From: Aeromicrobium choanae
Lineage (GTDB): Bacteria; Actinomycetota; Actinomycetes; Propionibacteriales; Nocardioidaceae
Reading direction: 5' to 3'
DNA length: 37,480 nucleotides
NCBI GenBank assembly: GCA_029265505.1
Contig: JAJUII010000004.1
Span: 1 to 37,480 of the forward strand
Positions 27,206-37,480 of this stretch are shown here, in pieces (positions within the stretch are counted from its first letter, which is position 1; the number at the start of each line of letters is the position of its first letter). A program made the position numbers and the translations under genes. Below the pieces are notes generated by a model. It had not been told where the DNA came from. It searched no databases and saw only the letters and a list, made by a program, of their open reading frames with translations.

Positions 27206-29410
27206 ATGGCGTGGCACGAGATGGGCGGATCCTTCAAGAAGGTCGCCGCGAGCGAACCGCGTCCGACGTCCAAGCTCGGGGCCATCGGGTCCATCGCCTG
27301 GTTGTCGGCGCTGGCCGGCATGATCGTCGCCGCCATCTTCATTCCGGGGACGGCCTTCATGGCCTCCACCACGAGCAAGGTCAGCAAGGACATCATCGAC
27401 CTCCCGCTCGCGCTGCAGGACCTGCCGAACCCGCAGACCACGCGCGTGCTGGCCTCGAACGGCAAGCGCATCGCGTACTTCTACCAGGAGAACCGCCAGG
27501 ACGTCCCGCTCGACAAGATCGCCCCGATCATGCGCGAGGCGATCATCTCGATCGAGGACTACCGCTTCTACGAGCACGGGGCGCTCGACCTCAAGGGCAC
27601 GCTGCGCGCGCTGCTCAACAACGCCGCCGACGGTGACACCCAGGGCGGCTCGTCGATCACCCAGCAGTTGGTCAAGCTGACCCTCGTCCAACAGGCCACG
27701 ACCAAGGAGCAGCGGGCCGCGGCGACCGAGGTCTCGACCGCGCGCAAGATCCGCGAGCTGAAGCTGGCGATCAACTACGAGAAGAAGTACGACAAGGACG
27801 AGATCCTCGAGCACTACCTGAACATCGCCTACTTCGGCGACGGCGCCTACGGCGTGAACGCCGCGGCCTACCACTACTTCTCGGTCAGCCCCGACAAGCT
27901 GACCACCGCCCAGGCGGCGACGCTCGCCGGCCTGGTCCAGAACCCCGAGCAGTACAACCCGCGGATCTACCCCGAGCGGGCCCTGAAGCGCCGCAACACG
28001 GTGCTCGCGGTGATGGCCCGTCTCGGCAAGATCTCGCGTGCCGAGGCCGAGGAGCTCAGCGCCACGCCGATCGGCCTGAAGATCACGTCGTTCCCGAACG
28101 GCTGCGTCGAGTCGGTCGCCTCGTTCTCGTGCGACTACATCCGCCGTTACCTGCTCAAGGAGCCCGCGCTCGGCGACACCGTCGAGGAGCGGCAGGCGAT
28201 GCTCGAGCGGGGTGGCCTGACCATCAAGTCGAACATCGACCTGACGATGCAGGGCCACGTCAACGAGGCCGTGCACAAGTACGTCGGCGCGACCGACAAG
28301 GCGATCGGCTCGCTCGCTCTCGTCGAGCCCGGCACCGGCAAGGTGCGCGCCCTGGGGCAGTCGCGCGACATGGGCCGCAACAAGAAGAAGGGCGAGTCCT
28401 TCATCAACTACTCCGTGCCCAAGGAGTTCGGCGACTCGAACGGCTTCCAGGCCGGATCGACGTTCAAGATCTTCACCACGGCGGCGGCGATCGAGGCGGG
28501 CATCCCGACCTCCAAGTCGTATCCCTCGCCGCAGACGATGACCATCCCGACCGGCGCCTACTTCGACTGCGACGGCAACGGAACGGGGCCCTGGCAGGTC
28601 AAAAACTCGACCGGCTCGGGCACCTTCGACATGGTGCGCGGTCTGCGCCAGTCGGTGAACACCTATTTCGCCCAGCTGGAGAAGGAAGTCGGTCTCTGCG
28701 AGACGGTCACGATGGCCAAGAAGATGGGCATCCCGATCCAGGAGCCGGACGTCAAGAAGGGCAGCCCGGGAAGCTACATCCCGTCGTTCACGCTCGGTCC
28801 GATCGACGTGAGCCCGCTGGACATGGCCGCCGCGTACGCCACGCCGGCCTCGGGTGGCCTGTACTGCAAGCCGCAGCCGGTCAGCGAGATCCTCGACCGC
28901 AACGGCAAGACGCTCAAGAAGTACAAGCCCGAGTGCAAGCGGGTGATGAGCAAGGAGACCGCGGCCAAGGTCAACGCGATCCTCGTCGGACTGCAGCAGC
29001 CGGGCGGCTTCGGTTACAACAACGGCACCGGCCTGCCGATCCCGTCGGCGGCCAAGACCGGTACCACCAACGACGCCAAGGCCGTCTGGTACGTCGGTTA
29101 CACGCCGGAGATCTCCGCGGCCTCGATGATCGCCGGCATCAACAGCAAGGGTCAGCCGTCCGGACTGGTCGGCACGACGCTCAAGGGCGTGCCGATCTCG
29201 TTCGGCATGGCAGGCGGCTCCTCACTGGCCGGCCCGCAGTGGAAGGCCGCGATGGGGCCGATCGCGGAGAACCTCACCCCGGCGCCGTTCGACGCCACCG
29301 TGCTGGAGTACGCCAAGCCGGCGAAGAAGAGCGACGATGACGACGACCGGGGCAGGTCCGGACGGGGCCGCGGCGGCGACCGTCGCGGCGGCGGACCGGA
29401 TCGCGACTGA
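27206..29410 (+). CDS. Class A penicillin-binding protein (PonA2-like transglycosylase/transpeptidase)
   Basis: GT51 motifs EDYRFYEHGALDLKGTLRALL, GGSSITQQLVKL, KILEHYLNIAYFG-like; transpeptidase motifs GSTFKIF, SVNTYF, KTGTTND. Confidence 0.95.
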   Translation: MAWHEMGGSFKKVAASEPRPTSKLGAIGSIAWLSALAGMIVAAIFIPGTAFMASTTSKVSKDIIDLPLALQDLPNPQTTRVLASNGKRIAYFYQENRQDVPLDKIAPIMREAIISIEDYRFYEHGALDLKGTLRALLNNAADGDTQGGSSITQQLVKLTLVQQATTKEQRAAATEVSTARKIRELKLAINYEKKYDKDEILEHYLNIAYFGDGAYGVNAAAYHYFSVSPDKLTTAQAATLAGLVQNPEQYNPRIYPERALKRRNTVLAVMARLGKISRAEAEELSATPIGLKITSFPNGCVESVASFSCDYIRRYLLKEPALGDTVEERQAMLERGGLTIKSNIDLTMQGHVNEAVHKYVGATDKAIGSLALVEPGTGKVRALGQSRDMGRNKKKGESFINYSVPKEFGDSNGFQAGSTFKIFTTAAAIEAGIPTSKSYPSPQTMTIPTGAYFDCDGNGTGPWQVKNSTGSGTFDMVRGLRQSVNTYFAQLEKEVGLCETVTMAKKMGIPIQEPDVKKGSPGSYIPSFTLGPIDVSPLDMAAAYATPASGGLYCKPQPVSEILDRNGKTLKKYKPECKRVMSKETAAKVNAILVGLQQPGGFGYNNGTGLPIPSAAKTGTTNDAKAVWYVGYTPEISAASMIAGINSKGQPSGLVGTTLKGVPISFGMAGGSSLAGPQWKAAMGPIAENLTPAPFDATVLEYAKPAKKSDDDDDRGRSGRGRGGDRRGGGPDRD

Positions 29411-29413
29411 GGG

Positions 29414-29875
29414 TCAGGCGCCGAGCCGCCGCTTGACCTCGGCGGCGACGGCTGCGCCGTCGGCACGCCCCTTCGTCTTGGACTGCACCAGGCCCATCAC
29501 CTTGCCCATGGCCTTCATGCCCTCGCCCGCGGCGCCGGTCTGCTCGATCGCCTCGTCGATGATCGCGGCGATCTCCTCGGCCGAGAGCTGGGCGGGCAGG
29601 TAGTCGGCCAGGATCTCGGCCTCGGCGCGCTCCTTCTCGGCGAGCTCGGGACGGCCGCCGTCGTCGAACGCGGCCGCCGCCTCCCGCCGCTTCTTCGCCT
29701 CGGACGACAAGACCGAGATCACGTCCTCGTCGGACAGCTCGCGGGCCGTGGTGCCGGCGACCTCCGCGTTCGAGATCGCGGTGAGCGCCATCCGGATCAC
29801 CGCCGTGCGCAGGGAGTCGCGCGCCTTGAGGGAGGCGTTCAGATCGGCGCGGAGACGGTCCTTGAGAGCAGACAT
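29414..29875 (-). CDS. GatB/YqeY domain-containing protein
   Basis: MSALKDRLRADLNASLKARDSLRTAVIRMALTAISNAEV...LPAQLSAEEIAAIIDEAIEQTGAAGEGMKAMGKVMGLV. Confidence 0.93.
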   Translation of the reverse strand: MSALKDRLRADLNASLKARDSLRTAVIRMALTAISNAEVAGTTARELSDEDVISVLSSEAKKRREAAAAFDDGGRPELAEKERAEAEILADYLPAQLSAEEIAAIIDEAIEQTGAAGEGMKAMGKVMGLVQSKTKGRADGAAVAAEVKRRLGA

Positions 29876-29929
29876 GGCTCCATTCTCCCACTGGGGCGCG
29901 CAGGCGCCCGCCGCCGCTAGGCTGGCCGC

Positions 29930-30832
29930 ATGAAGCCGAGCCGACTGCTGGGAGCGACCGCGGCGCTCGGCCTCGGCACGCTGGCCTACTCCTGGGTCGA
30001 GGCGACCCGGCGCTTCGTGGTCCGCGAGCTCTCGGCACCGGTCCTGCCACCGGGCAGCGAGCCGATCCGCGTCCTGCACCTGTCGGACATCCACCTGGTT
30101 CCCACGCAGACCCCCAAGCTGCGGTGGCTGCGTTCGCTCGCCTCGCTGGAGCCCGACCTCGTCGTGAACACCGGCGACAACCTGGCGCACGCGGCCTCGG
30201 TGACGCCGCTCACCGAGGCGCTCGGTGACCTGCTCGACGTCCCCGGCGTGTTCGTGTTCGGCTCGAACGACTACTTCTCCCCGCGGCTGAAGAACCCGAT
30301 GGCGTACCTCGGCGGCGGCACGGGGGTGGACGTCGGCGGCGACTGGGAGCGCGTCCGCGACCTGCCGTACGAGACGCTGCGATCGGAGCTGGGCCGGGGC
30401 GGGTGGCTCGACCTCAACAACGCTCGGGGCGAGCTGACCGTCAACGGCACCCGGATCGCGTTCCGTGGTGTCGACGATCCGCACCTGCGGTACGACGACC
30501 TGAGCGACCCGAGCACCGACCCGACCGCCGACCTGCGGATCGGCGTCGCGCACGCCCCGTACCTGCGGGTGCTGGACGCGTTCACCGCGGCCGGGGACGA
30601 GATCATCCTCGCCGGACACACGCACGGGGGACAGCTGCAGATTCCCGGCGTCGGCGCCCTGGTCACCAACTGCGACCTCGAGCCGGGCCGCGCCGACGGC
30701 CTGCACCGGCACCGCGTCGCCGGCTTCGGGGAGTCCTGGCTGCACGTGTCGGCGGGGTGTGGAACCTCGCCGTTCACCCCATTTCGGTTCTGCTGCCGAC
30801 CCGAGGCGACAGTCCTCACCCTGACCGGGTAG
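29930..30832 (+). CDS. Metallophosphoesterase
   Basis: VLHLSDIHLVP, NTGDN, VFGSNDYF, ILAGHTHGGQLQIP. Confidence 0.93.
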   Translation: MKPSRLLGATAALGLGTLAYSWVEATRRFVVRELSAPVLPPGSEPIRVLHLSDIHLVPTQTPKLRWLRSLASLEPDLVVNTGDNLAHAASVTPLTEALGDLLDVPGVFVFGSNDYFSPRLKNPMAYLGGGTGVDVGGDWERVRDLPYETLRSELGRGGWLDLNNARGELTVNGTRIAFRGVDDPHLRYDDLSDPSTDPTADLRIGVAHAPYLRVLDAFTAAGDEIILAGHTHGGQLQIPGVGALVTNCDLEPGRADGLHRHRVAGFGESWLHVSAGCGTSPFTPFRFCCRPEATVLTLTG

Positions 30833-30835
30833 AAT
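30806..30835 (+). promoter_or_regulatory. tRNA-Pro promoter (-35 GCGACA, -10 TAGAAT)
   Basis: TAGAAT 30830-30835, 18-nt spacer from GCGACA, 16 nt before the tRNA 5' end. Confidence 0.6.
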
Positions 30836-30851
30836 CGCGAAGGTTGCATCA

Positions 30852-30928
30852 CGGGGTGTGGCGCAGCTTGGTAGCGCGCATCGTTCGGGACGATGAGGCC
30901 GCAGGTTCAAATCCTGTCACCCCGACCA
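30852..30928 (+). tRNA. tRNA-Pro (anticodon CGG), CCA encoded
   Basis: Acceptor CGGGGTG/CACCCCG, anticodon arm CATCG-TTCGGGA-CGATG, T loop GGTTCAAATCC, 3' ACCA. Confidence 0.97.
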
Positions 30929-30930
30929 TC

Positions 30931-30958
30931 GAGACCCTCGGCTCCGGCCGAGGGTCTC
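30931..30958 (+). terminator. Hairpin terminator downstream of tRNA-Pro
   Basis: Perfect 12-bp stem GAGACCCTCGGC-tccg-GCCGAGGGTCTC starting 2 nt after CCA. Confidence 0.8.
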
Positions 30959-31012
30959 GCCCATTTCCGGCCCGACGCCGCTGTGACGGAGCGCACACCT
31001 AGACTGCGGTCC

Positions 31013-32968
31013 ATGGCTGCCGATGTGCTGTGGAACCCGCCGCTCACCGGCGACACCGCGATCGAGCGGTTCGCGCGGTGGGTGAGCCGGACCCGAGGGA
31101 TCGATCTTCCGGACTACGAGGCGCTGTGGCGCTGGTCCGTCGAGGACGTGGCCGGCTTCTGGGGCGCCTGGTTCGAACGCCTGGACCTGCCCCACGACGG
31201 CGAGCCCGAGCCGGTGCTGGCGGACGCGTCGATGCCGGGAGCCGTCTGGTTCCCGCGTCTGGCGCTCAACTACGCCGAGGCGATGCTGCGGATGCCCGGC
31301 CGCGCGGACGACGACGTCGTGATCATCGCCCGGTCGCAGAGCCGCGACGAGGTCACGGTGACCGCCGCCGAGCTGCGCGACCAGGTGGCCAGGGCGCGCC
31401 GTGGGCTGCTCGACCTCGGGGTCCGGCGGGGTGACCGGGTGGCGGCCTACGCCCCCAACATCCCCGAGACGCTCGTCCTGATGCTCGCCGCGGCGAGCAT
31501 CGGCGCGATCTTCTCCTCCTGCGCCCCCGAGTTCGGCACCCAGAGCGTCATCGACCGCTGGCGGCAGATCGAGCCGGTCGTGCTACTGGCCGTCGACGGC
31601 TACCGGTACGGCGACAAGGGCATCGACCGGCGCGAGCAGGTCGGCGAGATCAACGCCGCCCTGCCCAGCGTGCGCACCGTGGTCTGGCTGCCCTACCTCG
31701 ACCCGGCCGCCAGTCCGCCCGAGGGCGCCATCGGGTGGTCGGAGCTCACCGCCCGGACCGGGCCGTTGGAGTTCGAGCGACTCGAGTTCGCGTCGCCGCT
31801 CTACGTGCTGTTCTCCTCCGGCACGACCGGCCTGCCCAAGCCGATCGTCCACGGGCACGGCGGCATCACGATCGAGCACCTCAAGGCCTTGAGCCTGCAG
31901 AGCGACCTCGGCCCCACCGACCGCTTCTTCTGGTTCTCCACCACCGGCTGGATGATGTGGAACTACCTGGTGTCCGGGATCGGCGTCGGCGCGACGATCG
32001 TCATGGTCGACGGCAACCCCGCCCACCCCGACCTCGCCATGCTGTGGCGGCTCGCCGGCGAGCTCGGCATCACCTACTTCGGCACGAGCGCGCCGTTCCT
32101 GCTCCAGTGCCGCAAGGAGGGACTGCATCCGGCCCGGGAGGCCGACCTGTCCGCGCTGCGCGCGATCGGCTCCACGGGGGCGCCCCTTCCGGAGGCCGGC
32201 TTCCGGTGGGTCTACGACGAGTTCGATCCGTCGGTCCAGCTGTGCTCCGTCTCGGGAGGCACCGACACCTGCGCGGCCTTCGTCGCGAGCGCGCCCACGG
32301 TCCCCGTGTACGCCGGTGAGATCTCCTGTCGGGCGCTGGGCGCCGACGTCGACGCCTTCGACGAGGCGGGGGCCTCGGTGCGCGGGCAGCTCGGCGAGCT
32401 CGTCATCAAGCAGCCCATGCCGTCGATGCCGGTCGGGTTCTGGGGCGACGAGGACGGCTCGCGCTACCGCGCCTCGTACTTCGAGGACTACCCGGGCGTG
32501 TGGCGTCACGGCGACTGGATCACGATCACCGACCGCGGCTCGTGCGTCATCACCGGCCGCAGTGACGCCACCCTCAACCGTGGCGGCGTCCGCCTGGGAA
32601 CGTCGGAGTTCTACGCCGTCGTCGAGTCCCTGCCCGAGATCGCCGACAGCATCGTGGTGCACCTGGAGGATCCCGAGGGAGGTCCGGGGCGCCTGCTGCT
32701 GTTCGTCGCGCTCACCGAGGGCCACACCCTCGACGAGGCTCTCACCCGCCGGATCGCGTCCGAGCTGCGCACGAAGCTGTCACCGCGCCACGTCCCGGAC
32801 GAGATCCACCAGGTGCGCGGCATGCCGCGCACCCTGTCGGGGAAGAAGCTCGAGGTCCCGGTCAAGAAGATCCTGCGCGGCACCCCGGTCGACGAGGCGG
32901 CGTCCAAGGGCGCGCTGCAGAACCCCGAGGTGCTCGACGACTTCGTCGGCTTCGCCGAGAGGTCCTGA
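31013..32968 (+). CDS. Acetoacetate--CoA ligase (acetoacetyl-CoA synthetase)
   Basis: LWNPPLTGDTAIERF, VWFPRLALNYAEAML, LFSSGTTGLPKPIVHGHGG, WFSTTGWMMWNYLVSG, RTLSGKKLEVPVKKIL; TAGACT box 7 nt before ATG. Confidence 0.94.
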   Translation: MAADVLWNPPLTGDTAIERFARWVSRTRGIDLPDYEALWRWSVEDVAGFWGAWFERLDLPHDGEPEPVLADASMPGAVWFPRLALNYAEAMLRMPGRADDDVVIIARSQSRDEVTVTAAELRDQVARARRGLLDLGVRRGDRVAAYAPNIPETLVLMLAAASIGAIFSSCAPEFGTQSVIDRWRQIEPVVLLAVDGYRYGDKGIDRREQVGEINAALPSVRTVVWLPYLDPAASPPEGAIGWSELTARTGPLEFERLEFASPLYVLFSSGTTGLPKPIVHGHGGITIEHLKALSLQSDLGPTDRFFWFSTTGWMMWNYLVSGIGVGATIVMVDGNPAHPDLAMLWRLAGELGITYFGTSAPFLLQCRKEGLHPAREADLSALRAIGSTGAPLPEAGFRWVYDEFDPSVQLCSVSGGTDTCAAFVASAPTVPVYAGEISCRALGADVDAFDEAGASVRGQLGELVIKQPMPSMPVGFWGDEDGSRYRASYFEDYPGVWRHGDWITITDRGSCVITGRSDATLNRGGVRLGTSEFYAVVESLPEIADSIVVHLEDPEGGPGRLLLFVALTEGHTLDEALTRRIASELRTKLSPRHVPDEIHQVRGMPRTLSGKKLEVPVKKILRGTPVDEAASKGALQNPEVLDDFVGFAERS

Positions 32969-32991
32969 ACTCGGGGCTCGGACCGGCCCGG

Positions 32992-35315
<2,324 letters not shown>

Positions 35316-35443
35316 GGACAATCCTTGCTCTGGGAGTTCTGCCTACGCAGGCGTGTGACGCGGCGCTGCGCCCGCCTCAGTCTACGCGACCCGATCCCCG
35401 GCCCCTCCCGCTGTCCGAGACGCGGGCGCGTGCACCGACGGGG

Positions 35444-36040
35444 TCAGCCGACGGCGGTGCGGCCCTCGAAGGCGCGGCCGAGCGTGACCTCGTCGGCGTA
35501 CTCGAGGTCGCCGCCGACGGGAAGACCGCTGGCCAGCTTGGTGACCTTGAGGCCGAGCGGCACGAGCATGCGCATCAGATAGGTCGCGGTCGCCTCGCCC
35601 TCGAGGTTCGGGTCGGTGGCGATGATGACCTCGGTGACCGTGCCGTCCTGGAGCCGGCCGAGCAGCTCCTTGATCCGCAACTGGTCCGGGCCGATCCCCG
35701 CGATCGGGCTGATGGCTCCGCCCAGGACGTGGTAGCGGCCGCGGAACTCGCGCGTCCGCTCGATCGCGATGACGTCCTTGCTCTCCTCCACCACACACAG
35801 GACCGTCTCGTCGCGGCGCGGGTCGGCGCAGATGCGGCAGGTGGTGTCGACGGTGACGTTGCCGCAGATCGAGCAGAAGGCGACCTTGGTCTTGGCGTCG
35901 ATCAGGGCCTGGGCGAACCGCTTGACGTCCTCGGCCTCGGAGTCGAGCAGGTGGAAGGCGATCCGCTGGGCGCTCTTCGGTCCGATGCCCGGCAGTCGAC
36001 CGAGCTCGTCGATGAGGTCCTGGATCACGCTTTCGTACAC
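35444..36040 (-). CDS. recR: Recombination mediator protein RecR
   Basis: [32 protein letters not shown], zinc finger [16 protein letters not shown], Toprim [14 protein letters not shown]...; GTG start, TAGGCT 7 nt upstream. Confidence 0.97.
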   Translation of the reverse strand: MYESVIQDLIDELGRLPGIGPKSAQRIAFHLLDSEAEDVKRFAQALIDAKTKVAFCSICGNVTVDTTCRICADPRRDETVLCVVEESKDVIAIERTREFRGRYHVLGGAISPIAGIGPDQLRIKELLGRLQDGTVTEVIIATDPNLEGEATATYLMRMLVPLGLKVTKLASGLPVGGDLEYADEVTLGRAFEGRTAVG

Positions 36041-36054
36041 GTCGCCCAGCCTAG

Positions 36055-36372
36055 TCAGTCGGTCAGCAGTTTCAGCCCGGCGACGCACCCGATGAGCCCG
36101 GCGATGAGAGCGATCTTCGCCACCGAGACCGACTCGGCGCCGGTCGCCATCGCGTAGGCGACCGTCGCCGTGGCGCCGATGCCGACCCACACTGCGTAGG
36201 AGGTGCCGATCGGCAGCTCGCGCATCGCCCAGGCGAGGCCGCCCATGCTGATGACCAGGGCGACGAAGAACACGATCGAGGGTCCGAGCCGGGTGAAGCC
36301 CTCACTGCGCCCCAGCGCGGTCGCCCACACGGCCTCGAACAGGCCCGAGACGATCAACACGATCCACGACAT
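36055..36372 (-). CDS. Small multidrug resistance (SMR) family transporter; probable guanidinium exporter (Gdx/SugE-type)
   Basis: [67 protein letters not shown]: 4-TM SMR with conserved Glu14 in a Gdx-like context. Confidence 0.93.
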   Translation of the reverse strand: MSWIVLIVSGLFEAVWATALGRSEGFTRLGPSIVFFVALVISMGGLAWAMRELPIGTSYAVWVGIGATATVAYAMATGAESVSVAKIALIAGLIGCVAGLKLLTD

Positions 36373-36388
36373 GACGTCCTCCTTCGAT

Positions 36389-36429
36389 GGCCGTCTTGTC
36401 GCTGACCGGGTACGACTCCACTCGTCCGG
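36389..36429 (-). promoter_or_regulatory. Guanidine-III (ykkC-III) riboswitch aptamer
   Basis: Minus-strand CCGGACGAGTGGAGTCGTACCCGGTCAGCGACAAGACGGCC, closely matching the class III motif CCGGACGAG...GUACCCGGUCAG.GACAAGACGG; directly upstream of the SMR gene RBS. Confidence 0.88.
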
Positions 36430-36486
36430 GGCCGGGAGCTCCGGCTCGGACCCAGTGTGGCACGTCGGTCGGCGACCACGGCGGGT

Positions 36487-37480
36487 TCACCGGCGCAGGA
36501 AGTTGGCCAACAGATCGTGGCCGTGACCGGTGAGGATGGACTCCGGGTGCAGTTGCACGCCCTCGACCGGCAGGCTGCGATGCCGCAGGCCCATCACGAT
36601 GCCCGATCCGGTGCGCGCGGTCTCCTCGAGCACGTCGGGCAGATCCTCCACGACGAGGGAGTGGTAGCGCGCCGCCGTGAACGGGGACGGCAGTCCGGCG
36701 AACACGCCGCGTCCCTCGTGGTGGACGAGGGACGCCTTCCCGTGGACGATGCGGTCGGCGCGGCGGACGGTCGCACCGTGGACCTGGGCGATCACCTGGT
36801 GGCCGAGGCAGACCCCCAGCACCGGAACGTGCGCCTGGCCGAAGCGCAGGACGACCTCCGCGCTGATCCCCGCGTCGGCGGGGCCGCCGGGTCCGGGCGA
36901 GACGACGACGTGCGTGAAGTCGCCGTCGAGCAGCTCGGCGACGTCGGCTCCGTCGTTGCGGACGACCTCGGTCTGCGCGCCCAGTTCGCCCACGTACTGG
37001 ACGAGGTTGAAGACGAAGGAGTCGTAGTTGTCGATGAACAGGACCCGCGGGCGAGACCCGCGGCTCCGACGGCGGAGGCGACGGCCGAGCGGCCCGATCG
37101 CGTGCCGTCTCGGTCCGGGCGACGGTTCGGTGGGCGCCGGCTCCGGCGTCGGGGTGGGCCGGACGTCGAAGGATCCGTCCGGGCGGAGCGCGGTGCTCAG
37201 CGCCTCGGTGAGCCGAGCGGTGACCGGACCGACGGACCAGGAGCCGACGCCTTCGCAGGCGTGCACGGGGACGACGCCGCGGATCGCGTTGGTGGCGAAG
37301 ACCTCCGATGCCGCGACGAGGTCGGTGGTCGTCATCCGGTGCTGGAACACCGGGATGTGGAGCGCCATCGCCGCCTCGATGACACGAGCGCGCACGGTCC
37401 CGGGAAGCAGTCGGCCGTCGAGCGCCGGGGTGTGCAGTCCGTCGTCGTGGACCGCGAACAGGTTCGCCCGAGCGGTCTCG
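36487..37480 (-). CDS. Fusion of class IV aminotransferase (PabC/aminodeoxychorismate lyase-like) C-terminus with a glutamine amidotransferase (PabA/TrpG-like); 5' part off the right edge
   Basis: Frame open to the right edge: ETARANLFAVHDDGLHTPALDGRLLPGTVRARVIE...LVAASEVFATNAIRGVVPV, then linker, then VLFIDNYDSFVFNLVQYVGELG, SPGPGGPADAG, LGVCLGHQVIAQVHG, GVQLHPESILT. Confidence 0.9.
   Translation of the reverse strand, partial: ETARANLFAVHDDGLHTPALDGRLLPGTVRARVIEAAMALHIPVFQHRMTTTDLVAASEVFATNAIRGVVPVHACEGVGSWSVGPVTARLTEALSTALRPDGSFDVRPTPTPEPAPTEPSPGPRRHAIGPLGRRLRRRSRGSRPRVLFIDNYDSFVFNLVQYVGELGAQTEVVRNDGADVAELLDGDFTHVVVSPGPGGPADAGISAEVVLRFGQAHVPVLGVCLGHQVIAQVHGATVRRADRIVHGKASLVHHEGRGVFAGLPSPFTAARYHSLVVEDLPDVLEETARTGSGIVMGLRHRSLPVEGVQLHPESILTGHGHDLLANFLRR

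Noticed and set aside
30893-31012. N-terminal extension of the acetoacetyl-CoA synthetase ORF through tRNA-Pro
   Set aside because: The extension crosses the tRNA 3' half and its terminator; ATG at 31013 with TAGACT 7 nt upstream is a far better start.

Overview
High-GC actinobacterial chromosome segment. My guess is a Nocardioidaceae/Aeromicrobium-like organism, inferred from gene content only. It is densely packed and mostly housekeeping. Content in order: leucine-catabolism carboxylase fragment and HMG-CoA lyase, aat, HU, CPBP protease, anti-sigma-type ATPase, beta-phosphoglucomutase with GH65 phosphorylase, PAP2-DAGK fusion, serS, HAD phosphatase, a lone AbiEi-like/DUF559-like gene, acsA, and a block matching the order of the M. 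tuberculosis marP-nudix-nth-crp-MBL-RidA-ArsA pair-whiB4-ponA2-metallophosphoesterase neighbourhood. Then come tRNA-Pro(CGG), acetoacetyl-CoA synthetase, asd, lysC, recR, an SMR exporter and a PabC-PabA type fusion that runs off the right edge. The strongest unusual signals are: (1) a single wHTH plus PD-(D/E)XK-like gene enclosed by 77-bp inverted repeats (63/77 identical, ungapped), each built of two palindromes, giving a compact transposase-less element of about 1.2 kb that resembles a REPtron in layout; (2) a near-consensus guanidine-III (ykkC-III) riboswitch upstream of the SMR gene; (3) a recurrent TAnnnT box exactly 6-7 nt upstream of more than a dozen start codons, implying widespread leaderless transcription; (4) an A/T-ending codon patch with the only TTA leucine codon I could find, at the extreme left edge. 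No CRISPR, transposase or integrase was seen. All work was by eye, with no database searches.
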